Shown here in pieces: positions 41,344 to 49,345 of a stretch of 64,000 nucleotides of DNA. How positions within the stretch are numbered: position 1 is the first letter of the stretch; the number at the start of each line of letters is the position of its first letter. The position numbers and the translations under genes were made by a program. Below the pieces are notes generated by a model that saw nothing but the letters and a program-made list of their open reading frames with translations, had not been told where the DNA came from and ran no database searches. The DNA comes from Bradyrhizobium sp. RP6 (GTDB lineage Bacteria > Pseudomonadota > Alphaproteobacteria > Rhizobiales > Xanthobacteraceae): the NCBI RefSeq assembly GCF_003837805.1, contig NZ_RQIT01000013.1:62001-126000 (forward strand), in the 5' to 3' direction.

Positions 41344-42098
41344 TGTCTGAAATCAATCGCGTCTATCTCGTCACCGGTGCCGCCAGCGGCATTGGCCGCG
41401 CCACCGTAAAGCTGCTCGCGGCGCCCGGCATCGGGCTCGCGCTGCATACGCGCTCCAATTCAGAAGCCCTCGAGGCAACCGCAGCGGAAGCCGCGGCGCA
41501 AGGCGCTCTCGTTGCAAAATGCCTCGGCGACCTCGCCGAGGAGACCGCGGCCGCCGACGCCATCGCTGCTGCGCAGACCGCCTTCGGCCAGCTCGACGGA
41601 TTGGTTCTGGTCGGCGGTCATGCCCGCCGCGGCAGCGCCATCGGCACGCCGCCGGACCAGTTCCGTCAGGCGATGGACGAATCGGCGCTCGCGTTCACGC
41701 GGATGGTCGACGCCGCGCTGCCCCTGCTGCGCGCGGGGCGCGATGCGCGCATCGTCGCGGTGTCGTCCTTTGTCGCACACGCGATCCGCCCCGAATTCGC
41801 GCCCTTCGCGGCGACGGCCGCAAGCCGCTCCGCGCTGGAAGCCCTGGTGCGGCTGACCGCGGTCGAACTCGCCAGCGACGGCATCACCGTCAACGCAGTT
41901 TCGCCCGGCCTCATCGTCAAGGACAAGCCGAGCGAGAGCCGCCTTTCACCCGAGCAGATCGCAGCAACCGAGGCGCTGATCCCGATGCGCCGGCGCGGGC
42001 GGCCGGAGGAAGTCGCCGAAATCATCGCGTTCCTCGCATCCCCCAAAGCATCCTACGTCACCGGCCAGATCTGGCACGTCAATGGAGGCCTGACATGA
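41343..42098 (+). CDS. short-chain dehydrogenase/reductase family protein, atypical active site
   Basis: The 251-residue protein has the SDR cofactor motif TGAASGIGRA (residues 11-20) and the usual strand order, but the catalytic residues are missing: where YxxxK is expected the text is T-A-A-S-R-S, giving Thr158 and Arg162, and the NNAG motif reads VGGHA. The Ser of the active site is kept (VSSFVAHA). Either a different proton donor is used or the protein binds but does not catalyse classical redox chemistry. ATG at 41343 overlaps the ATPase stop by one base, and the enolase superfamily gene overlaps its stop (ATGA). It is thus the fourth gene of a transporter-SDR-enolase operon. Confidence 0.8.
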   Translation: MSEINRVYLVTGAASGIGRATVKLLAAPGIGLALHTRSNSEALEATAAEAAAQGALVAKCLGDLAEETAAADAIAAAQTAFGQLDGLVLVGGHARRGSAIGTPPDQFRQAMDESALAFTRMVDAALPLLRAGRDARIVAVSSFVAHAIRPEFAPFAATAASRSALEALVRLTAVELASDGITVNAVSPGLIVKDKPSESRLSPEQIAATEALIPMRRRGRPEEVAEIIAFLASPKASYVTGQIWHVNGGLT

Positions 42099-43222
42099 CC
42101 GAAGCGACCATCGAACGCCTCAGGCTGTTCCTGATCGAAAGTCCAATCAAGATGACGCGCCTGCAGGGCGTCGGCAACGTCAAGGGCACCGTGAAGCGCG
42201 TGCTGATCGAGCTCACCTCGAGTGACGGCGTGATCGGCTGGGGCGAGGCCGCGCCGTGGGAGGTCTTTACGGGCACGCCGGAAGCAGCGTTTTCGGCGCT
42301 CGATATTTACTTGAGGCCGATCGTGCTCGGCAAGCCGGTGCGCCGCATCCGCGCGGTAATGGCCGAGCTCGACCGCGCGCTGGTCGGACATGCCGAGGCC
42401 AAGGTCGCAATCGAGATGGCGTTGCTCGACATCGTCGGCAAATCGTCGGGACTTTCTGTCGCCGACCTCCTCGGCGGCCGCGTGCGCGACACCATTCCCC
42501 TCTCCTTCTCGATCGCCGATCCGGATTTCGCCGCCGATCTCGAGCGCATGCGGAAGATGGTTCCCGACGGCAATATCATCTACAAGGTCAAGACCGGCGT
42601 GAAGCCGCATCGCGAGGACCTCGATCATCTCGCGGCGATCCGGAAGGAATTCGGCGATAAGGTCGATTTGCGCGTCGATTACAATCAGGCGCTCGCGCCG
42701 TTCGGCGCTATCAAGATCCTGCGCGATGTCGAGGAATTCGCGCCGACCTTCATCGAGCAACCCGTGCCGCGCAAATTTATCGATGCGATGGCGCAGCTCA
42801 CCGCGGCGCTGGAAACGCCTGTGCTCGCGGATGAGAGCTGCTTCGATCGCCGCGACATGATGGAGGTGGCGCGGCGCGAGGCGGCGGACGCCGTATCGAT
42901 CAAGCTGATGAAGGCCGGCGGCCTGTTCGAGGCGCAGGCGATCATGGCGATCGCCGACATCGCCGGCATGCCCGGTTATGGCGGCACGCTGTGGGAGGGC
43001 GGCATCGGGCTTGCCGCCGGCACGCAGCTGATCGCGGCGACATCAGGCATCTCGCTCGGCTGCGAGTTCTACATGCCACACCACGTGCTGACCGAGGACG
43101 TGCTGGAAGAGCGCATCGCCAACCGCGCCGGTCACGTCGTCGTGCCTGACGGCCCGGGCCTCGGCATCCGCGTCAGCGAAGCCTCGGTCCGAGCCAATGC
43201 AAGGGTGCTGGCGGAGGCGTAA
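42095..43222 (+). CDS. mandelate racemase/muconate lactonizing enzyme family protein
   Basis: The 375-residue protein is an enolase superfamily member of the muconate lactonizing subgroup. Expected catalytic residues are visible: Lys164-x-Lys166 (YKVKTG), metal ligands Asp195 (RVDYNQ), Glu221 (FIEQPV) and Asp246 (LADES), and the general-base Lys270 (SIKLMK). The N-terminal capping domain (residues 1-130) has VKGTVKRVLIELTSSDGVIGWGE. Members catalyse cycloisomerisation, epimerisation or dehydration. With an amino acid transporter and an SDR in the same operon, epimerisation or dehydration of an amino-acid-like compound is the best guess, but substrate is not readable. It overlaps the SDR stop by four bases. 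Confidence 0.88.
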   Translation: MTEATIERLRLFLIESPIKMTRLQGVGNVKGTVKRVLIELTSSDGVIGWGEAAPWEVFTGTPEAAFSALDIYLRPIVLGKPVRRIRAVMAELDRALVGHAEAKVAIEMALLDIVGKSSGLSVADLLGGRVRDTIPLSFSIADPDFAADLERMRKMVPDGNIIYKVKTGVKPHREDLDHLAAIRKEFGDKVDLRVDYNQALAPFGAIKILRDVEEFAPTFIEQPVPRKFIDAMAQLTAALETPVLADESCFDRRDMMEVARREAADAVSIKLMKAGGLFEAQAIMAIADIAGMPGYGGTLWEGGIGLAAGTQLIAATSGISLGCEFYMPHHVLTEDVLEERIANRAGHVVVPDGPGLGIRVSEASVRANARVLAEA

Positions 43223-43387
43223 AGGCAGCGTCAACACCGCCACAAACTCGGTCGTCGTCACTGGCAAGCCTCAGCGCAGACCCGGGGCGACGAGCGTGTA
43301 TGCAGTTGCCGTCCTTCCCCTATCGGAATCGCTGTCGTATGGTCGCTCCAAACAAGCCCGAACTCATCGGGCCGTCCGGAAACGCAT

Positions 43388-43807
43388 ATGCCCGAACCCG
43401 CCTGGTCGCTGCACTCCCGCCTGAAAGAGGACACCATCGACATCGGCGATCTGCCGCTGTCGAAAGTGCTCGTCATCAAGGATGCACACTATCCCTGGCT
43501 GCTGCTGGTGCCTCGGCGGCCTGACGCGGTCGAGATCATCGATCTCGACGAGGTGCAGCAGGCGCAACTGATGACGGAGATCTCCCGCGTCTCGCGTGCG
43601 CTGAAGGAGATCACCAGATGCGACAAGCTCAATATCGCCGCGCTGGGCAACCTCGTACCGCAGCTGCACGTCCACATCATCGCACGCCGGACCAGTGACG
43701 CGGCCTGGCCACGTCCGGTGTGGGGCGTGATGCAGCCGCTGGCGCACGACGCCACCGAAGTGCAGAATTTCATCAGCGCGCTCCGCCGCAAGATCTGGTT
43801 GGGTTGA
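43388..43807 (+). CDS. HIT family protein
   Basis: The 139-residue protein has the histidine triad motif QLHVHIIAR and the partner strand KDAHYPWLLLVPRR of HIT nucleotide hydrolases or transferases, which act on nucleoside phosphoramidates or dinucleotide polyphosphates. The nudC gene begins 11 bases after its stop, so both belong to nucleotide clean-up. ATG at 43388 gives the family-length start. Confidence 0.9.
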   Translation: MPEPAWSLHSRLKEDTIDIGDLPLSKVLVIKDAHYPWLLLVPRRPDAVEIIDLDEVQQAQLMTEISRVSRALKEITRCDKLNIAALGNLVPQLHVHIIARRTSDAAWPRPVWGVMQPLAHDATEVQNFISALRRKIWLG

Positions 43808-43818
43808 AAGAACAAGAA

Positions 43819-44763
43819 ATGTCAGCATTCGACGCGTTTCCGCTGGGGCAGCCGGCCTTCGTCACCAACATTCTCGACCGCGCCGCGCATCTGCGCCGCG
43901 ACGACGAAAAGCTGTTCGCGATGGAGCAGAAGCCGTCGTCGCGCGCCTATGTGGTCTATCGCGATTCGCTGCTGGTGAAGCGCGAGGGCGAGAAGGTGCG
44001 CGCGCTGCTCGGGGTCGAGGAGGCGCTGAAGTGCGGCGCCAATCCCGGTACGATCTTTCTGGGCCTGCGCGATGGTGCGGCCGTGTTCGGGATGGGACTA
44101 TCGCAGGCCGCTGCCGAGAAGCTGGTCGGCCGCGAGGACTACACCATCACCGAGCTGCGCGGCATGGCGATGCAGGGTGCGCTTCCGCCAGAGGAGTTGT
44201 CGGCGATCGCGATGGCGAAGTCGATGGTGAGCTGGCATCAGCGCCACGGCTACTGCGCCAATTGCGGCGCGCGCACCGCGATGAAGGAAGGCGGCTGGAA
44301 GCGCGATTGCCCGGCCTGCAAGGCCGAGCACTTTCCGCGCACCGACCCGGTCGTAATCATGCTGGTCGCCTCGGGCGACAAATGCCTGCTCGGCCGGCAG
44401 AAGCAGTTTCCGCCCGGCATGTATTCCTGCCTCGCCGGCTTCGTCGAGGCGGCCGAGACCATCGAGGACGCGGTGCGCCGGGAGATCCTCGAGGAGTCCG
44501 GCATTCGCTGCACCGACGTGCAATATTATATGACCCAGCCCTGGCCCTATCCGTCGTCGCTGATGATCGGCTGCAGCGCACGGGCCGTGAGCGAGGACAT
44601 CGTCGTTGATCGCATGGAGCTGGAAGACGCGCGCTGGTTCACGCGCGAGGAGGCAGCCCTGATGCTGACGCGGACGCATCCCGACGGGCTCGCCGGCCCG
44701 CATCCCTTCGCCATTGCTCATCATCTGCTCGGCCGCTGGGTGCACGACAAGAGCAGCACCTGA
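43819..44763 (+). CDS. nudC: NAD(+) diphosphatase
   Basis: The 314-residue Nudix enzyme splits NAD(H) to NMN(H) and AMP and can remove NAD caps from RNA. It has the N-terminal NudC domain, a four-Cys zinc ribbon (YCANCGAR, then DCPACKAEHFPR) and the Nudix box GFVEAAETIEDAVRREILEESG, followed by the NudC-type YMTQPWPYPSSLMIG. ATG at 43819 is the family start; a frame running in from the HIT gene was rejected. Together with HIT it forms a two-gene operon. Confidence 0.94.
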   Translation: MSAFDAFPLGQPAFVTNILDRAAHLRRDDEKLFAMEQKPSSRAYVVYRDSLLVKREGEKVRALLGVEEALKCGANPGTIFLGLRDGAAVFGMGLSQAAAEKLVGREDYTITELRGMAMQGALPPEELSAIAMAKSMVSWHQRHGYCANCGARTAMKEGGWKRDCPACKAEHFPRTDPVVIMLVASGDKCLLGRQKQFPPGMYSCLAGFVEAAETIEDAVRREILEESGIRCTDVQYYMTQPWPYPSSLMIGCSARAVSEDIVVDRMELEDARWFTREEAALMLTRTHPDGLAGPHPFAIAHHLLGRWVHDKSST

Positions 44764-45050
44764 GCTGAGACCATCGATGCCCCGGATCGCGCCGCGCATC
44801 CTCTTCCATGGCGCCTTCACGCTCCGGCTTGCCGAGGGCGAGGGGGCACGCGAGGCGCTGCGGCCGCCGCAGCACCGAAATGCGCCCGCATCGCAGCGGC
44901 CTTCCGTCCCCCAACGCATTGAAGTTGAAGAACTTCTGCTCAACCGGCCCTAGAGCGGTTCCATTGCGCCGCGAAGATTATAGGCTTGCTGTGGAAAGAT
45001 TTTCTCTATATCAGGAAAATAAGCCCCTTAAATGAAACAAAGTTCTTCGA

Positions 45051-45560
45051 ATGACTGATGTTGCCGCCCAGGTTCCCGAGACCAGCCGCCGGCTCGATGC
45101 CATCGACCGCAAGATCCTGATGGTCCTTCAGGAGGATGCCTCACTCTCCGTCGCCGAGATCGGCGACCGCGTCGGCTTGTCTTCGACCCCCTGCTGGAAG
45201 CGCATCCAGCGCTTGGAGGCCGATGGTGTCATCATCAAGCGCGTGGCGCTTGTCGACCAGAACAAGATCGGACTTGGCATTTCCGTGTTCGTGTCGGTCG
45301 AGAGCGCCGATCACTCGGACGCCTGGCTGAAGCGGTTCGCCGAAGCCGTCAGCGCCATGCCCGAGGTGATGGAGTTCTATCGCATGGCCGGCGACGTCGA
45401 TTACATGCTGCGCGTCGTGGTCGCGGACATGCAGGCCTATGACGTGTTCTACAAGAAGCTGATCAGCGCGGTGCCGCTGAAGAACGTCACCTCGCGCTTT
45501 GCGATGGAGAAGATCAAGTCGGTCACCGCGCTGCCGATTCCCGCGGTGGTGGTGGCCTGA
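45051..45560 (+). CDS. Lrp/AsnC family transcriptional regulator
   Basis: The 169-residue protein has an N-terminal helix-turn-helix (AEIGDRVGLSSTPCWKRIQRLEADGVI) and a C-terminal RAM effector domain (DYMLRVVVADMQAYDVFYKKLI). Such proteins act as octameric sensors of amino acids and usually regulate amino acid uptake or breakdown. It is separated from nudC by 287 bases that hold an AT-rich stretch just before the start, likely its promoter. The transporter-SDR-enolase operon lies 2 kb upstream and is a possible target, but this is a guess by neighbourhood. Confidence 0.9.
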   Translation: MTDVAAQVPETSRRLDAIDRKILMVLQEDASLSVAEIGDRVGLSSTPCWKRIQRLEADGVIIKRVALVDQNKIGLGISVFVSVESADHSDAWLKRFAEAVSAMPEVMEFYRMAGDVDYMLRVVVADMQAYDVFYKKLISAVPLKNVTSRFAMEKIKSVTALPIPAVVVA

Positions 45561-45624
45561 CGCCGATTCTCATTCTGACGCGTTTTCTTCACACGAGCCG
45601 GTATCCACTTCGCTCGAGAACGCT

Positions 45625-46974
45625 TCAAGCCGGCTGAAACACCGGCAGGGTGACGCTGACGCGCGTGCCTCCGCCCGGCGCCGCGCCGATCTCGATCGTC
45701 CCGCCATGGGCCTCAACCAGGCTGCGGACGACGGCGAGACCAAGGCCGGCGCCGCCGGTCGCGCGATTGCGCGACTTCTCCAGCCGGTGGAACGGCTCCA
45801 GCACGGTCTGACGCTGATCGGGCGGAATCCCCGAGCCCTCGTCGCCGATCGACACGACGACGGCACCGTCCTTCAGGGCCGTGCGCACATGCGCTGCATG
45901 GCCATAGGCGAGCGCGTTGTCGATGATGTTGGCGAAGACCCGCCGCAGGGCGAGGCGGTCGCCGAGGACAACAACGTTGCGCACACGCTCGTCCGTGACC
46001 AGATCGACCGCTGCGCCCTGAACGTGCCGGTCGTGCACCTCGACGGCGACCAGCGCGGCGAGCTCGACCATCTCCTGCGACAGTCCGCCGACACCCGCCC
46101 GCGTCGACAGCAGCGCGTCGTCGAGCAGCCGGATCATGTCGTCGATATCGGCTACCGCCCGCTGCCGCTCGGCGTCGTCGGGAATGTGCTCGACGCGCAG
46201 TCGCAGCCGCGTCGCGAAGGTCCTGACGTCATGAGCGATGCCGCCAACCAGCGTCATGCGCGCACGCAGCATCTCGGCAAGCCGGCCCTGCAAGCGGTTG
46301 AACGCGGCGACGACGGCGCGGATCTCCGGCGCGCTGCGCTTTGCATCGGGCAGCGGCGGCGGATCGGCCGACAAGTCGACACGATCGACGGCGGCGGCGA
46401 GCTGCGCCAGCGGCCGCGTCTCGCGTTGCATCACCAGAAGCGCCAGCAGCGCCACGATCGAGCCGAACAGGCCAGCACCGAAGCCGACGGGCAGGCCGAA
46501 GGGGGTCACCGGCAGGCGGGTATAGGCGTCGATGACCAGCAGATCGCCGCTGCGCAGGCCAATGCGGAATTCGATCGCATTGGCCATCAGCCGCGCGAGG
46601 CGGGGAAAGAATCGACTTCCGCGATGATTCGGCGGCGACACGATCTCGACCGGGCGACCCGCAAGGCCGGCCGCATAGGTCTCGCGCAATTGTCGCTGCT
46701 GCTCCGGCGTCTCGCCGTCGACTGGCGCCCCCGACGGCACGATCCGCGCCTTGAATTGCGGCGACGACACTGCGTCGAGGACGGCCTGCCGTGCGTCGCC
46801 GACCGTGCCCTCGAGCAACGTTGCAAGCGCATCGAGGCGCGCAGGCGATGGCCGCGTGAGCTCGTTCTCCTGCAGCGTCGTGCGGTAGAAGATCCCCACG
46901 AGCAAGGTAACCACCACGATGAAGCCGACCAGTCCGATCAGCGCCAGCCGGGCGGCGAGCGTCACGCGCAGCAT
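45625..46974 (-). CDS. membrane sensor histidine kinase
   Basis: The 449-residue kinase has a membrane segment near residues 9-30, a periplasmic region of about 130 residues, a second segment near 163-182, a HAMP-like linker and the dimerisation helix with His248 in GGIAHDVRTFATRLRLR. Where most kinases have Pro after RT, Phe253 is found here. The ATPase domain has FANIIDNALAYG, GDEGSGIP and GGAGLGLAVV. ATG at 46974 overlaps the response regulator stop by one base (TGATG), so both proteins come from one transcript as a true pair. The divergent genes across the control region are the likely targets. Confidence 0.9.
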   Translation of the reverse strand: MLRVTLAARLALIGLVGFIVVVTLLVGIFYRTTLQENELTRPSPARLDALATLLEGTVGDARQAVLDAVSSPQFKARIVPSGAPVDGETPEQQRQLRETYAAGLAGRPVEIVSPPNHRGSRFFPRLARLMANAIEFRIGLRSGDLLVIDAYTRLPVTPFGLPVGFGAGLFGSIVALLALLVMQRETRPLAQLAAAVDRVDLSADPPPLPDAKRSAPEIRAVVAAFNRLQGRLAEMLRARMTLVGGIAHDVRTFATRLRLRVEHIPDDAERQRAVADIDDMIRLLDDALLSTRAGVGGLSQEMVELAALVAVEVHDRHVQGAAVDLVTDERVRNVVVLGDRLALRRVFANIIDNALAYGHAAHVRTALKDGAVVVSIGDEGSGIPPDQRQTVLEPFHRLEKSRNRATGGAGLGLAVVRSLVEAHGGTIEIGAAPGGGTRVSVTLPVFQPA

Positions 46975-47696
46975 CACGACACCTGCTTGACGGTCGCGGT
47001 GAACAGATAGCCGCCGTTGCGCACCGTCGTGATCAGGCTCGAGCCGGGACTTGCACTGTCGAGCTTGCGGCGCAGCCGCGAGATCAGCATGTCTACGGTG
47101 CGGTCGAACGGCTCTGCCGAACGGCCACGGGTCCAGTCGAGGATCTGGTCGCGCGTCAGCACCCGGCGCGGGCGCTGCACGAAACAGCCGAGCAGGCCGA
47201 ACTCGGCGCTGGTCAATTGCAGCGCCGGCGTCTCGGCCTCGATCGTCTCGACACTGCGCGCATCGAGATCGATCACGAAGCGGTCGAACGCGAAGCGCCG
47301 AACCAGCGGCTTGGCCGGCGCCCCGCTGGCACGACGCAGGATGGCGCGAACGCGCGCCAGCAGCTCGCGCGGCCCGAACGGCTTGGTGAGATAATCGTCC
47401 GCGCCCATCTCGAGACCGACCACGCGATCGATCTCGTCGCTCTTGGCGGTCAGCATCAGGATGGGGAGGGAGTCGTCGGCCCGCAAGCGACGACAGATCG
47501 AGAGCCCGTCCTCGCCCGGCAGCATCAAGTCGAGGATGACGAGGTCGGGCCGCAGGCGCTGGAGCATCGAATCCATCGCCTTGCCGTCGGCGACACAAGC
47601 GACCTGGAACCCCTCGCGCCGCATGAAGTCGGCAACGAGGCGGCTGATCTCGGGATCGTCCTCCACCATGAGGATCGTGGCCGAATGTGCGTTCAT
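46974..47696 (-). CDS. OmpR/PhoB family response regulator
   Basis: The 240-residue regulator has a receiver domain with the acidic pocket (MVEDDPE), phosphorylated Asp56 (LVILDLMLPGEDG), Thr83 and Lys105 (LTKPFG), then an OmpR-type winged helix (LTSAEFGLLGCFVQRPRRVLTRDQIL, RTVDMLISRLRRKL, VRNGGYLFTA). ATG at 47696 was chosen; one three codons upstream at 47705 is equally possible. It lies ahead of and overlaps its kinase gene, and is divergent from the small secreted protein gene at 47882. An OmpR-like direct repeat lies in the gap. Confidence 0.9.
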   Translation of the reverse strand: MNAHSATILMVEDDPEISRLVADFMRREGFQVACVADGKAMDSMLQRLRPDLVILDLMLPGEDGLSICRRLRADDSLPILMLTAKSDEIDRVVGLEMGADDYLTKPFGPRELLARVRAILRRASGAPAKPLVRRFAFDRFVIDLDARSVETIEAETPALQLTSAEFGLLGCFVQRPRRVLTRDQILDWTRGRSAEPFDRTVDMLISRLRRKLDSASPGSSLITTVRNGGYLFTATVKQVS

Positions 47697-47747
47697 CGCC
47701 CGCATTTTGGACGACCGCGCGTTCCGCGCAAGGGCAGCGGCGCCGTT

Positions 47748-47763
47748 GTTACACAGTGTTACA
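47748..47763. promoter_or_regulatory. OmpR/PhoB-type direct repeat between the two-component genes and the secreted protein gene
   Basis: Two exact copies of GTTACA start 10 bases apart, one helical turn, which is the layout bound by OmpR/PhoB-type dimers. The site is 52 bases before the regulator start and 119 before the gene at 47882. Confidence 0.55.
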
Positions 47764-47881
47764 TGGCGCCGACAAAGGCCTAACAATCGTTTCGTCCCGG
47801 CAATGCGGCGCAGACGCCGCAGCTCCAGTCTCCTCTGCATGGCTCCCGCTGACGGCAGCCCCCAGAAGGAGACGACGAACC

Positions 47882-48103
47882 ATGACCAAGCTTTTCCTCA
47901 CCTCCCTCTTCATCGGCACCTTGTCGGTCGCCGCGGCGGCCGACGCCAATGCCTGGACGCGATCGGCGACGGCGACCGGGCCGCGCGGCACCTCCCACGT
48001 CACCGCGACGGGAAGCTGCGCCAACGGAAGCTGCACGCGCAGCGTGACTCGCACCGGTCCTGCCGGCAACACCTACACCCGCACCGGCACGATCTCACGC
48101 TGA
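47882..48103 (+). CDS. small secreted protein, Thr/Gly/Ser-rich
   Basis: A 73-residue precursor with a signal peptide (TKLFLTSLFIGTLSVAAAADA) and a mature part of about 50 residues made of imperfect repeats (SATATGPRGTSH, SVTRTGPAGNTY, TRTGTISR) around a Cys pair in CANGSC that may form a disulfide. I know no function. AAGGAG is present upstream but 11 bases away. Position across a shared control region from the response regulator suggests it is a regulated target. Confidence 0.68.
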   Translation: MTKLFLTSLFIGTLSVAAAADANAWTRSATATGPRGTSHVTATGSCANGSCTRSVTRTGPAGNTYTRTGTISR

Positions 48104-48176
48104 CGCCGCGCCGCCGTCGCCGCGTCAGCCCCGCGCGGCGACGGCCGATCTCGTCGAATCAGAAAGGATCAGCACG

Positions 48177-48482
48177 GTGCCATCGATTCTCCGTTTCCTG
48201 CCGCAAGCTGCAGCCATCGTCGCCCTCGGCGCTTCGACGTCCGCATTCGCCCAGAGCCAGCTGCAAACGCAGATCACGCCGAAGACGCGCAGCGAAGCAC
48301 GAGCGACCATGCAGGCCTGCCGCGCCGACTATCGCCGCCTTTGCAGCGACGTCGCGCCGGGTGGCGGACGCATTCTCGCCTGCCTGCAATCCCACGCCGG
48401 CCAGCTCACCTCGACCTGCGCACAAACGCTGCCTCGCACGCAGGCAGGGGACAGCGCCGCCACCGGCGCCGCACCGAAATAG
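48177..48482 (+). CDS. small secreted cysteine-rich repeat protein
   Basis: A 101-residue protein with a signal peptide (LRFLPQAAAIVALGASTSAFA). The mature part has a Cys-rich repeat like the GLG1-type unit: ACRADYRRLCSDVAPGGGRILACLQSHAGQLTSTC, where four Cys are spaced to make disulfides. It starts with GTG at 48177, preceded by AAAGGA. Proteins of this type are common in Rhizobiales and of unknown function. The sterol desaturase-like gene starts 9 bases after it, so they are co-transcribed. Confidence 0.75.
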   Translation: MPSILRFLPQAAAIVALGASTSAFAQSQLQTQITPKTRSEARATMQACRADYRRLCSDVAPGGGRILACLQSHAGQLTSTCAQTLPRTQAGDSAATGAAPK

Positions 48483-48491
48483 GAGGATGCC

Positions 48492-49331
48492 GTGGGCTAC
48501 GCCTCACTTCTGCTCGATCCGACGCTCAGACGCGTGATCCTGGCGACGGCGATCTGCCTGATGCTGCTCGAATACGGCATCGGGCGGCTTGCCCATCGCG
48601 ACACCCACGACTGGCGCGAGAGCGTTGCCTCGTTCGGCGTGGCCCTCGGACAGAACCTGCTGCGCGCGCTCGAGGCAGGCATTCTGGCGGTGCCGTTCGC
48701 ATTCCTGTACGAGCGCCGCCTGTTCGACTTCGCGCAGACCGGTCCGCTTGCACTCGCAGGATTATTCCTGGGCAGCGAGTTCCTGTACTACTGGCAGCAT
48801 CGCGCCTCGCATCGCATTCGCTGGATGTGGGCAACGCATGCAGTGCATCACTCGACGACGCGACTGAATCTGACTGCGGCGATCCGGCTCGGCTGGACCG
48901 GCAACATATCAGGCAATTTCCTGTTCTTCCTGCCGCTCGCGCTGGTCGGCTTCCATCCCCTTGCGATCGTCGCGATGCTCGGGATCAATCTGCTTTACCA
49001 GTTCTTCATCCACAGCGACTTCGCGCCGAATCTCGGCGCGCTCGAATGGGCGCTCAACACGCCGAGCCATCATCGCGTGCATCATGCCTGCAACGAGCCG
49101 TGCCTCGACAAGAACTACGGCGGCATCCTGATCGTGTTCGACCGCCTGTTCGGGACCTTTGCCAAACCGCCCTCTGACCAGCCGCTCCGCTTCGGCCTCG
49201 TTGGCGGCACACGATCCTTCAACCCGATCCGGATTGCGCTCGGCGAATGGATCGCGATGCTGGGCGACGCCTGGAAGGCACGGGGCGCGGGCGCGAAGCT
49301 CCGCGCCCTGTTCGGCCCGCCCGGAGGCTGA
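48492..49331 (+). CDS. sterol desaturase/fatty acid hydroxylase family protein
   Basis: The 279-residue membrane protein has four hydrophobic segments and the di-iron His boxes of the family: HRASH, HAVHH and HRVHH, with an additional HSD between segments. Such enzymes hydroxylate or desaturate lipids and small molecules. It starts with GTG at 48492, behind a perfect AGGAGG, and follows the Cys-rich protein gene by 9 bases, making an operon that probably also takes in the gene at 47882. The link to lipid changes under control of the two-component system is an inference. Confidence 0.85.
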   Translation: MGYASLLLDPTLRRVILATAICLMLLEYGIGRLAHRDTHDWRESVASFGVALGQNLLRALEAGILAVPFAFLYERRLFDFAQTGPLALAGLFLGSEFLYYWQHRASHRIRWMWATHAVHHSTTRLNLTAAIRLGWTGNISGNFLFFLPLALVGFHPLAIVAMLGINLLYQFFIHSDFAPNLGALEWALNTPSHHRVHHACNEPCLDKNYGGILIVFDRLFGTFAKPPSDQPLRFGLVGGTRSFNPIRIALGEWIAMLGDAWKARGAGAKLRALFGPPGG

Positions 49332-49345
49332 GCGCGCGCCGGCGC

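Noticed and set aside
44777..44953. 58-codon plus-strand ORF between nudC and the Lrp gene
   Set aside because: No ribosome site, no recognisable pattern and Pro/Arg-rich composition; not enough to call a gene.
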